Shown here in pieces: positions 51,901-63,900 of a stretch of DNA of 64,000 nucleotides (within the stretch, counting starts at the first letter, position 1; each line of letters opens with the position of its first letter). A program made the translations under genes and the position numbers. This stretch comes from Siphonodentalium dalli (lineage: Eukaryota > Mollusca > Scaphopoda > Gadilida > Siphonodentaliidae): assembly GCA_032622095.1 (NCBI GenBank), contig CP136068.1, positions 131,571,989-131,635,988 of the forward strand, given 5' to 3'. The notes beneath the pieces were generated by a model, which was not told the origin of the DNA, made no database searches, and was given only the letters and a program-made list of their open reading frames with translations.

Positions 51901-54900
51901 ATCGTGGTTAAAATGAAATAATGGTTTGTCCGTCGTTTGTAGATATGGCATGAAATGACCGTAACGAAACAGAATGTTTTGTCGACTAATATACTCGCCT
52001 GTGATATCAGAATCAATCATTTTCTCAAGCAAATTTGTTTTTGATATATTTGGCAATATTGCTAATCTGTTTTAATACGGGTAGACAAATGCACAATAGC
52101 TAAATTTTGAGAATGAACATCACACTTTTGGAAATGACTGACAAAATTGAAAGTGAAAGTCGCAGGTGAGATTTTTGTAGGCTCGCGTCAGTTCAAGTGA
52201 CAGCAGTCGAACATAGTCCAAGTGCGACTGCCGTAATATTAGTAGTTGTATAAATACAGCAAAAAACATATTTAACGCTTCAAAATGGCTTAATATCGAT
52301 AAAATATAACTTGCTGAAAATCTCCGGATGATTGAGATAATACAAATTATTGAGCTGACTTGGATAAAAAAGTTTAGGGCTGACATAAAACTGGCCGCTA
52401 GATTGTGCGTGTAACAGCTGTACCAAGGTGTACCAGTGATAAGCCAAGGTACAGCAAATGTATATATAGTTTTCGATGCTCACGTTTTGTGTGATATATG
52501 TATTTTTGTCTTCTTATACATTGACCTGCGAATTAATATAAAATTATTTCCTTTCAGGGGAACAGAGAGTGCTAAGTATTCAATAGAGCTGAACTCACAG
52601 CCCGTCGGTCTCGAGAGGATTAATAAAAATATCATTATTGGCTGCATGGATGAGATGCTGTACTGTTATTCAACCAAGGTAAAAAGTACAACTTGGTTAG
52701 CCTCTGTCTGATATGGAACATGTTACTGCTCTGCAAATCTGCAAATAGTGTGTCTGTCATTTGCAGAATGAGGTCCCCAGAGGATGAATTTAGTGATGCT
52801 ATCCCACACTATGGTCTAGCATTACCAAATTCACCCTCTGGGGACCTCATTCTGCTTAAGCCTCAACTGCTATGGGAGACTTGGGATTAGACTAAGTTCC
52901 CCAATTGAAGTTGGCGATGTTCACCCATTAGTCACCTTGATTATGCATTAATATCTTCTGCAAATTATGAGAAAAAGAAACTTCCCAGAAGGGAAAAAGT
53001 AACTGAGAACAATGTTAATTTAAGACTATAGATACTTCCCAGAAGATGAAGCCTAAGCAGAATGAGGTCCCCAGGGGGTGAGTTTGGTAATGCTAGCCTG
53101 CTGTGCGGGATAGCGTCTCTCTAAATTCACCCTCTGGGGACCTCTTTCTGCAAATGACAAGACACACTATTTGCAGGCATGCTGCTCCGTAACATCCTCA
53201 CGTAAATAGGCTGGTACAGATCATCCTCCGGAATTGATAATTAAAGATACCCTGTCCAATTTAACCCCCCAAAATTGCTATTTCTTGGTTTTTATGGGTC
53301 AAAAATATTTTATTCGATTTAAGGAACCCACCCTTCAAACCTCAGAGCTATTAGCTTTAAAATTTTTAAATTTATTTATTTTCTACACCTCAAATTCCAA
53401 ATATGTGACTATGGTTCGATCTGAATGTGTCATCACAAATGTGAACAAACATCTTCTTTCACATGAGATCAGCATGTATTATAACTTGTCTATCTTCATG
53501 CATAAAACATGATTACTGAAAAAATCGGGAATAAGTATACTTATGTATCTGCATGCTAACTATCGCAAGATACTGTCAATATTGTTTCTGGCGATATATA
53601 ATTTTGTCATCTTTTATTCCGAGAATCATTTTTTATCAACACTAAACACGACGAGTTATAGGAGGTATATAGGAAACAGCTTGTCCATTCATCTGCGCAT
53701 CTGTCTGTCCGTCTTTCGATGCAACTTTGTCAGAGATTGTATTCCTATATTTTCAGTAATTGCTTTTGAAACTTGGCACATATATTTACCACTATGCGAA
53801 CCTGTGCACCTGTGATTGTGACATCGATCCAACTTTTTTTTAATGTAGTTATCCTCCTTTTTCGACTTAGAAAGTTCACCGCATGCATAATTCTGTATGA
53901 GTTTGTATTCCTTGTGTTTTGTTTTGAAAAACAAATATGTTAATATGGCTACCCTTAACCCTTTACCCAACAAACCGGCCAAATAAAGCTTCAACAGCCT
54001 AAAATATCTTCGGTCTGTCTCAATAGAACCATACAAATATGGATATCATTGGAACCGGCTCCTTGACCACATTGTGATAGTTAAAGTTATGACCTGTGCT
54101 AATGCATTCTCTTATATATGCGAGTCGACCATAGGTCGCCTCGCATATATAAGATAATGCATTGGCCTAAAAAAAATCCTTTTTTAACACTTTTTACCAT
54201 TTTTTCTTACATTCTTTAACAATTTTATAATTTTTAATGTGTTAAGCCAATGCATTCTCTTATATATGCGAGGCGACCTATAAGAGAATGCATTGGCACA
54301 GGGCCGTTCTGTTGGGTAAAGGGTTAAACAGGTCAGGCACACCCTGAATTCCACTATTATAGTGATATTCCACTATTATAGTGATATTTGACTATAACAT
54401 ATTCATGTTTCCTTTATTTGCATCGCGAATAGAAGACGGCGCATACCAGCGCACAGCCAAATGTCACTCTTAACAATATCGCAGCAAATGAACAGTCTTC
54501 CGACAAAATTCGTTGTGCGATCTTTTGCGCCAGCTTTGATATTCAATAATATTATAATATTACTAATATATCCCTATGTAGATGACAATAACAGGATGAC
54601 TCAATCACTCCTTCATACACTATTTCAAATAATTGCATGCTAATTAAGTTGCTTATTGTGTGACGTAATGATCAATCATTCTCCTGGACAAACTATATGG
54701 ATGATGCGGTATTAGTGCGACCTGATTTTGAATAATATTTGTGTGAAATATGATTTTGGATTATCCCTCTTTTATCAAATCAACAAAACGGTAATGGTCA
54801 TATACCGCTATAATAGTGGAATTCAGGATGTGCCTGACCTGTTAAAGTGAAGTTAAAACACTCCTGCAGGGTGATCAAATAGAAATGGAGAATAATCTTG

Positions 54901-57900
54901 CTCAAAGTAGTTATTTTTACAAATAGTACAGTTAATCCCGCTTTATCACATAGCCTCGGTGCAAGAGGAATTTATGTTAATAAGCGTGTATGTTTATGTG
55001 CGGGATTCCGATATTTGGCCCATTTCGTGTGTACTTGTATGGACATTTGACCACGTTTTCCGTCGCCATCATCAATCATTGAATATGGCGGTTGTTTTAT
55101 TTATTTTTCTACTATTCTTCTTTTTATGTCACCAAAATAAACTTGACACAACATAACTTTGATGAATGATTGGAGAATCAATCTTGATGCATGTATTATG
55201 CATGAAAAAGAACCAGAAACAAGTGAATTTAAGCGCCGCGAGTCGGTTTCCATTTTCACTAAATTCAACATCCGGTTACAAGTCAGGAGGAGTAACTCTA
55301 TCTGTAGAAGTTGGAGTGAATAGGGGATTTCCCACTGGGAATTCCACAAAATAAAACAAGCTTTACTTTCATTTTTCGTATTTAACTCCGAGTGACAAAT
55401 CGTCACGATTACGTTTAGACATTTTGGATGGTTATGATGAGAGAAAGTATGGCTTGAGTTTTATATGATATGAATCAGACAGCGTGGGACTATGTCACCG
55501 GGTTTAAGTAAACATGCAATGTCGAGATATTCGAACGTTTCGGACATGGAATTCGAAGCTCTGTCAAAGTTCATTAAAGTCCCATTGTAAATGGATTAAA
55601 AAGAGCACACATGCCGGATTGTAAGTGATAAAAACCAATTAGCTGACAGGCCTATCAGTATCTTAAGCGCCCATGTGGTTGTTCACAGCTTGTTTCTCTT
55701 TGTTTGCCGTCTTTGCATTGATTGAATTACATAATTAACTGTAATGGCCTCTCGATTAACTGGCATGTATGCATAGTTTCACCGGCGTGGTTAACATGTT
55801 ATTGCATATTTCTATGTTTATAACCGGTGGTCTTATATATGTTTTTATCCATTATGTTAATAAGTGGGATCGTCACACACCATCATTCTTATATATTCAT
55901 TAAATGCAGTGACTCTCGATGGCGAAATCATTTTCGTTAGTTTATCGCTGATAGTTGTGTCCCGAATCAAGAAGTAAATATTACAATTGATCATAGACAA
56001 TGTTTTCTATGGAGTGGCACAGTCGATTTGCTTCTAATTTTCACATATGTTAGTAGAATTCTACATTTCTCCAGTTGACATAGCATGGGTATCCTTGTTC
56101 TCTTTGGGACAGTCCCACCTCTAGTCAATGCTTAACCCTTCCATGACCATTGCTTCCTGAAATTTAGCGAAAACCCTGTGCCAATGCATTCTCTTATATA
56201 TGCGAGACTCCCATAGGGAGCCTCGCATATATAAGAGAATACATTGGCCTAAAATATTTTTCTTGATCTTGTAAGCCAGTGCATACTCTTATATATGCAA
56301 GGCTCCCTATGGGAGACTCGCATATATATATAATAATGTACTGGCACAGGGTATTTAATGCTGCACCAGCGCAGCTCCCATCATGAAAGGGTTAATAACA
56401 TTCATGCAAATCAAAGTTAAATAAGAATCCAATATCAAATGGAACGAAATAAGATCATGGAGGTGGACACCCTCCCTGCCTGCCTACCAAAAAACATGCC
56501 CCCTATAATTAACTATGGAACTGGGCTAAATGTGTGATAACACTTATTTGATTCCAGGGAAAGAAACTGTGGACAATAAAACTGCCAGCTGGAATCACCA
56601 CCATGGAAGCGGTGGATTACAAACCGAAAGCGTTCAAGGCCGTTCTCGTGGCGCTCAACAACTGTGAAGTGCATATGTTTAAAGATAAATACTTAGTCAA
56701 CATAATCAAGACCAAGGATGTCGTCACAGGGATGAGGTTCGGTCGTTACGGCCGAGAGGATGGAACTCTTATAATGACACTCAGAAGTTAGTATAAATTA
56801 TCTTAGGCCAATATAAATAAATTAAACAATTCTCATCCAACTTTTTTCGAAAATTGGGGCTGTCGGGCGAATTTTATATTTTACTCTTGCTAACATAAAT
56901 GTGACCCGCCATATCAAATCCAGTCGTAAGTCGGGATTTTTTTACCCTGTGCCAATGCATTCTCTTATATATGCGAGTCGACCATAGGTCGCCTCGCATA
57001 TATAAGAGAATGCATTGGCCTAACAATTTTTTATCATTTTTAGCTCAACTTTACTTTGTAAAGTTTGAGCTATTGCCATGGCTTTGTCGTCCGTGTGTTC
57101 GTGTGTACGTGTGTACGTAAGGCGTCAACAATGCAGGCTACAGGTCGTATCTTTGGTCGGATCATTACCGTACTGACCCGCGTTTAGGCCCAGGGGGCCT
57201 TTGTTTTATTTGAGCTCAAAAATCCAAGTGGGCTTAAACTCGGATATGGCCCTTTGCAAACCAAAAATCCTAAGAAATCGGGACAGTAAAACTGATGAAA
57301 GCCGATCTAACGCCGATTATTTTGGAATTTTTTCAATTAAATGTGAATATTAAAATATTATAATAACACTTTAAGTCTTGTAGTTTTATTGGCCAACATT
57401 CCCATGTTAAAATGACACTATTATGTAAGTAGTCTTGACTGACAGCCGTCTTGTTCCCAAAGTGTATGCTTGGAGTCAGGAATGCCCTGGTTATTATGTA
57501 AGCGGCAGTGTGGGTTATCTATAGTCTATAGTTTATATCGATGTTCAGATTTAATCCGATTAGGAAAACAATAAGCCCGGCGCTTTATTCGTGATCCATT
57601 GTCTACATAGAGGATGTTACAATAGCGACTAATTGCATGTTTAACAAAAGCCAGTGAGTGTAATTATTTAACAGCACTGACAAGGCAGTTGTATTTCTAC
57701 TAAAACGGCATTCTGAACTCCTCGACCTGTGACCTCTGGGGGCAAACGGTGACGGAATCTGACGAGGTTTGCCGAATGCTAAAACGTATACAAAAGCACG
57801 TGTTTGAATATTTTGGTTTCGAGTGAATAAAGTTGACGAAGTTTGGAAGACATTGTTGTTAAATGACAAGTCCCCCCCTTCTGCTCCATTATGATACCCA

Positions 57901-60900
57901 CTGTGTGTTTACATAACCAAGAGGCCAGTTCTTTGTGTTTGGCCACATGTAGGAACATACAGGTCTACGTTGTCACTGAACACGAAAAATATGTTTTTAC
58001 AGTACCGGTACTGTAGTTGGAACAGGTGCGCTTTGATTAAACTTAAAAGTATTGCACGCATAACCGCACATGGCTTTTAAATCAAGTGGGTTCTATTGTA
58101 TTTTATGTCTGTTAACGTTTTGGAAGTATAATTGAATAAACAAATGAGAATTTAAGATTCACTTTATTTTATTTCATTTAATATTATCACTTACCTACAA
58201 ATTATAACTTTCCATTTTTCGTGGCATTCTCGCCGTCACCGATCGTTTGTGAATATACTTCTTGGAATTATTTATTTATTTGGGGAGTATCATAGAGTAT
58301 TCTATAGCAAATACTTACTTACCACTGCTGAAATTGAACAACATTTGGGGTGGGCTTAAACACGAATATACCCCTGTGCATGGAATTTGGCCAAAATATA
58401 TGGGTGGGCTTAAACACGGGCATGGGCTTTGAACCGGGTCAGTACGGTATGAAATTTGTCATGGCATCACCACTAGATTTACTGTCGTGCAAAACTGTCA
58501 TGGCAGCTTTGTTAAACAGATAGTATGCCCTGCCATCTGGCAAAATTTCATGCCTGAGGCTGTGTCTGATGTTGTATCATAATGTTTCGATATTTAAATT
58601 GACTTATGGTTGCTTTACATTGCTATTAAAAAAAAAATTATTTTTATTTTCTTTTAATTTTGGTAAATATTTATTATAAATTGCCAAATTCTGCATGAAA
58701 AGGGTTTAAAATTGGACAATATATCCCTCTCAAAATGTATATTAACATTTCCTCTTCAATTTAGTAATATTATGGTATATAAGGACATACTTCAGTTATA
58801 CAAGATGCATCAGCTAGTAAAATTTAAAAGAAAGCTAATTTTTTGGCTTTATTTTGAGGATTGACACTAATTTTCAGGATACCTGATATTGGAAAAATAA
58901 ACCACTACTGCTCGGTATAATCCATTTTTGATTTCAGTAAGGTCTATATTTAGATAAAATACAATAAGAAACGCTGTGTTTCACACATATACATATATAT
59001 AGGAATCAGGGAGCTAAATGTGTTCTAGAGCGGGAAATGTATTTAACTAGCTGCTGTAGATCTGGGTTTTTCCAGATCAAATTTGACTGTGGGATAGCCC
59101 TGTTGTACACTTGGGGATTTATTTTAAAAAGTAAACACATGACCTATGATTTTTCTTGCATTTTCGTGATCAACTGGTGTCAATCTAGCTGGGTAAACAT
59201 CACCGGTATGGCCTGCAGGCTTCAGTTCAGTGAATTTGGCCGAAACGTTAACACTTGTCGCCTATGGGAAACCATTTAGTTCAGTGATTCCTTTAGCACG
59301 GGCTACAGGTCGTACTTTTAGTCTGATCATCATAAAATTTGTCAAGAATGTTAATAATGACATGTAGATGGGAACGAGTCATTTTGGGGTCATTCGGCCA
59401 AAAAACATGGCCGCCAGCAGCCATCTTGGATTTTACTCTTTGTATGACTAAATTCTTTAGCACGGGCTACAGGTCGTACCTTTAGTCTGATCATCATAAA
59501 ATTTGTTATGGATGTTGACAATGACATGTAGATGGGAACGAGTAATTTTGGGGTCATTCGGCCAAAAAACATGGTTGCCAGCAGCCATCTTGGATTTTAC
59601 TCTTTGTTTGACTTGGATTTTACTCTTGGATTTCAAAATTTAATCAATTAGCATGGGCCACAGGTCGTACTGTTCGTCTGATCATCATGAAATTTGTCAT
59701 GGATGTTAATATTGACATGTAGATGGGAACGAGTAATTTTTGGGTCATTTGGCCAAAAAACATGGCCGCCAGCAGCCATCTTGGATTTTACTCTTTGTAT
59801 GACTAAATTCTTTAGCACGGGCTGCAGGTCGTACCTTTAGTCTGATCGTCATAAAATTTGTCATGGATGTTAACGATGACATGTAGATGGGAACGAGTCA
59901 TTTTGGTGTCATTCGGCCGAAAACATGGCCGCCAGCAGCCATCTTGGATTTTACTCTTTGTATGACTAAATTCTTTAGCACGGGCTACATGTCGTACCTT
60001 TAGTCTGATCATCATAAAATTTGTCATGAATGTTAATAATGACATGTAGATGGGAACGAGTCATTTTGGGGTCTCTTCATGTCTATAAACTAGTATTAGA
60101 CATTCAACTTTCCACATTCCTAATCGCTCCATTGACTGTAATACATTAAATTATTCCCTTTCCAAGTTGAGCTACAGTGTCATTGACACTTTCATTTTTA
60201 AATAAATGTACAATTTTTAGGACATAAAATAAAAAACATCCATTACCCTGCAGGGAGCCCCACACATATATAGAAGCATATAGAAGAGTGTTGTCTGCTC
60301 ATGTTTGTCTGGGGCTCTGTATGGGTGAAATTATAAAATTGTTAAAGAATACAAGAAAAAATTATTAAAATTGTAAAAAATTGTTAGGCCAATGCATTCT
60401 CTTATATATGCGAGGCGACCTATGGTCGACTCGCATATATAAGAGAATGCATTGGCACAGGGTACAAAAATCCCGACTTACGACTGGATTTGATATGGCG
60501 GGTCACAAATGGTCATGGTCATTTCTAGAAATTGAAGTAGTATTCTGCCGTATATAAATAAAGGTGAGTTACATTGCCCAATTTGATAAAAATAGACTGA
60601 TTAATTGGTCATTGCAATGCACTTTGAAGGTTATGGTAAGGGCTGTGAAAACACAAGGTGTTGCAATAAAGATGGAATAATTCTGGCTGTTAGTTCTGTA
60701 GCTTATTCATTCTAGTTTCATGATTCGGTTGTTGTATATGGAATTTCTGGGGCAAAATATGAAATTTTGTCATTTTTCCTCACTTACCCTACGTAATTTT
60801 TGGATAACTTTATGCCGTTGTTCTCACATGGAAACTCACATATTACACTGTAATTATGACACCATTGTGTCGGTTGTCAATTTTTCCAGATGTTAGTACA

Positions 60901-63900
60901 ATATTGTTTAAAATAACGAGAACATAATGCACATGAATCGCGTGACATCATCAGGTGGCGTCTTCTTACGCGACACGTAAATTCTCTCATTGAATCAGCT
61001 AAGTACATCTCTTTCGTTTAAGTTTATTTGTACATCCTACATCCTATTCGAATATATCAATATGACCAGTGGGATATGTGCTACAAGAATATGCCGATGG
61101 TCGAGCACATTTGAATTTTTTCACATTTACCCTCTGTAAGCACCTTATGTCTCTTCAACCCTGATGTGGTTATAGGGTTTGGTTTGTTCTATGATATATA
61201 CATATTATCATGCCAACTTGAGAAGATGAGATTCCAGAGGCTGCGAGTCTGATCCAGTATCTCACCTTCTCAACGAGACGTGATGTGGAGACCAATATCA
61301 CCTTACTGCAGTGATATTAAATGTGTTTATTATATTAGATAGAGGAAATGACTTTCGCTGACAAATTCACACAATTACCCAGAAATATCAGGAAATATCC
61401 CATAATAATAGATTGTAACTAGTACTTGGGACCATATTTTTTCACAAATTGTTGATGGGGAATTTCCCTTGGTATCCATGGGAGGAAGGATATCACACAT
61501 ACCACATATGAATCGAATACATAATCGAGTCATTGCTATATTTAGATTTAAATTAGGTCTGTCGACCAGCCTCGTTCTCATTCAGAGTTGCATGATATGA
61601 AATCGGAAAAGCAGTGTCGTTTCCGATGATCTGGAAAACTTGACCAAAATATGCCATATTTTGAAAAGAAAAATCAGTCATGTAATAAAATATTCATTTT
61701 TTTTTTCTTCAGATGGTGGCCTTCTCATTAAAATCTTGAAAAGGAATGCCACATTTCAAGAGAAAGACATGAACATCGGTCCACCAGCAGCTCAGAATAT
61801 TAAACTGAACATACCGAAGAAAACAAAACTATTTGTGGACCAGACAATGAGGGAGCGAGAGAATGGAGTCAGTACGTAGTGACTAGACAATGAGGGAGCA
61901 AGAGGATAATGAGGGAATGAGAGAATGTAGTCAACAAGTAGTGACTAGAGCAAGAGAGAGTGGGAGGATAATGAGAGAGTGGGAGAATAATGAGTGAGTG
62001 GTAGGATAATGAGAGTGGAGGATAATTAGGGAGTGGGAGGATATGGGAGAGTGGGAGGATAATGAGAGAGTGGGAGGATAATGAGAGAGTGGCATGATAA
62101 TGAGAGAGTGGGATGATAATGAGAGTGGGAGGATAATTAGATAGTGGGAGGATAACAAGAGAGTGAGAGGATAATTAGAGAGTGGGAGGATGAGAGAGTG
62201 GGGGATAATTAGAGAGTGGGAGGATGAGAGAGTGGGGGGATAATGAGAGAGTGGGAGGATAATGAGGGAGTGGGAGAATAATTAGAGGGTGAGCGGTGAG
62301 AGTGGGGGGATAATGAGCGTGGGAGGTTATTTAGAGAGTGGGCGGATAATGAGAGAGTGGGAGGATAATGAGAGAGTGGGAGGATAATGAGCGAGTGGGA
62401 GGATGAGAGAATGGGAGGATAATGAGAGTTGGATGATAATTAGAGAGTGGGAGGATAATGAGAGTTGGATGATAATTAGGGAGTGGGGGGATAATGAGGG
62501 GAGTGGGAAGATACTGAGGGAATGGGAGGATGAGGGAGTGGGATGATAGTGAGAGGATAATGAGAGTGGGAGGATAATGAGGGAGTGGGAGGATAATGAG
62601 AGAGTGGGAGGATAATTAGAGAGTGGGAGGATAATTAGAGAGTGGGAGGATAATTAGAGAGTGGGAGAATAATTAAGAGAGTGGGAGGATAATTAGAGAG
62701 TGGGAGAATAATTAGAGAGTGAGAGGATAATGAGAGAGTGTGAGGATAATTAGAGAGTGGGAGAATAATTAGAGAGTGAGAGGATAATGAGAGTGGGAGG
62801 ATGAGAGAGTGGTATGATAATGAGGGAGTGGGAGGATGGAGAGAGTGGGATTATAGTGAGAGGATAATGGGCGTGCAGGATAATGGAGTTAGTAAGTGGA
62901 GACCCGACCCGAGAGTGAGGATGAGAGGGTCAGTAAGTAGTGATTAGACAATGAGAGAGTGAGAGGATAATGAGAGAGTGGTAGGATAATGAGCGAGTGG
63001 GAGGATACTGAAGTCAGCAATTATTGACTAGAGCATGAGAGAGGGGGGATAATGAGAGTGGGAGGATAATGAGAGAGTGGGAGGATGAGAGAGTGGGAGA
63101 ATATTGAGAGTGGGAGGATAATGAGCGAGTGGGAGGATATTGAAGTCAGCAATTATTGACTAGAGCATAGAGAGGGGGGGTAATGAGAGAGTGGAAGGAT
63201 AATGAGAGAGTGGGATGATGAGAGATTGGGATAATGAGCGAGCAGGAGATTGGAGTTAGCGAGTAGTGACTAGAACATGCGAGCAGTAGGATGAGAGAGT
63301 GGGAGGATAATGAGAGAGTGGGATGATAATGAGGGAGCAGAAGCCAAACCATAATATTGAGGCCTATGCACATTATTTTGTTAGTTGAAATGTTTAAGAT
63401 AGGGAGGGTTGATTTTAAAGAGTTGGCAGTATTTTCCATGTCTTGGTGTGCGTGGTACAGATTGAAGATTAGAGGTGTTCATCGTGCTTTTAAAACTTAA
63501 AAGGAGGAAACCTTCCATAATATTTTACACTGCTGTCCGTCCATGTAGATTTCTCAGTCATGGTTTTATCAGACCTTAATGAAATTTATATGGAGTGCTT
63601 TCAAAATAGTACCCAATGACATTGTTTGCATTTTCCATTTTAGAATTATCCTTCTTTATTTATCTGGAAATAAAAAAAATTTGTCTGTCCACCTGAGTAC
63701 CTCAGTGTAACCTCCTGTTTGCTATAAAAGGCCCTCTGCTTTACCAGAAATTTGTCTGAATGATCATGAGTATCAAAGCTTCTAATATTTCCATTTCAGT
63801 GATGCACAGAACATTCCAGAGAGACTTATATCTCCTGAGACTCCATGCAGCCAGGGCATACGTCAAGGCTCTACAGAACAGCATGAATCCAATATCCTCA

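Larger units (their letters stand above)
56900..60507. mobile_element. 3.6 kb composite inverted-repeat element in intron 10
   Basis: Left end TGTGACCCGCCATATCAAAT (56900) continues through CCAGTCGTAAGTCGGGATTT. The exact mirror closes at 60507 (ATTTGATATGGCGGGTCACA). Just inside each end is a palindrome of the GCCAATGCATTCTCTTATAT family (56945-57020 and 60387-60462). Within is the TAGCTCAAC tandem-repeat element, which in turn contains a mariner-like insertion, so at least three layers are stacked. The target duplication is unclear. Confidence 0.78.

Noticed and set aside
55101-55406. 101-codon minus-strand frame in intron 9
   Set aside because: It lies in sequence splitting a dispersed repeat and shows no domain or splice signals that would support a gene.
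61931-63439. Long minus-strand frames rich in serine, leucine and histidine
   Set aside because: They are translations of the GAGAGTGGGAGGATAATGA minisatellite.
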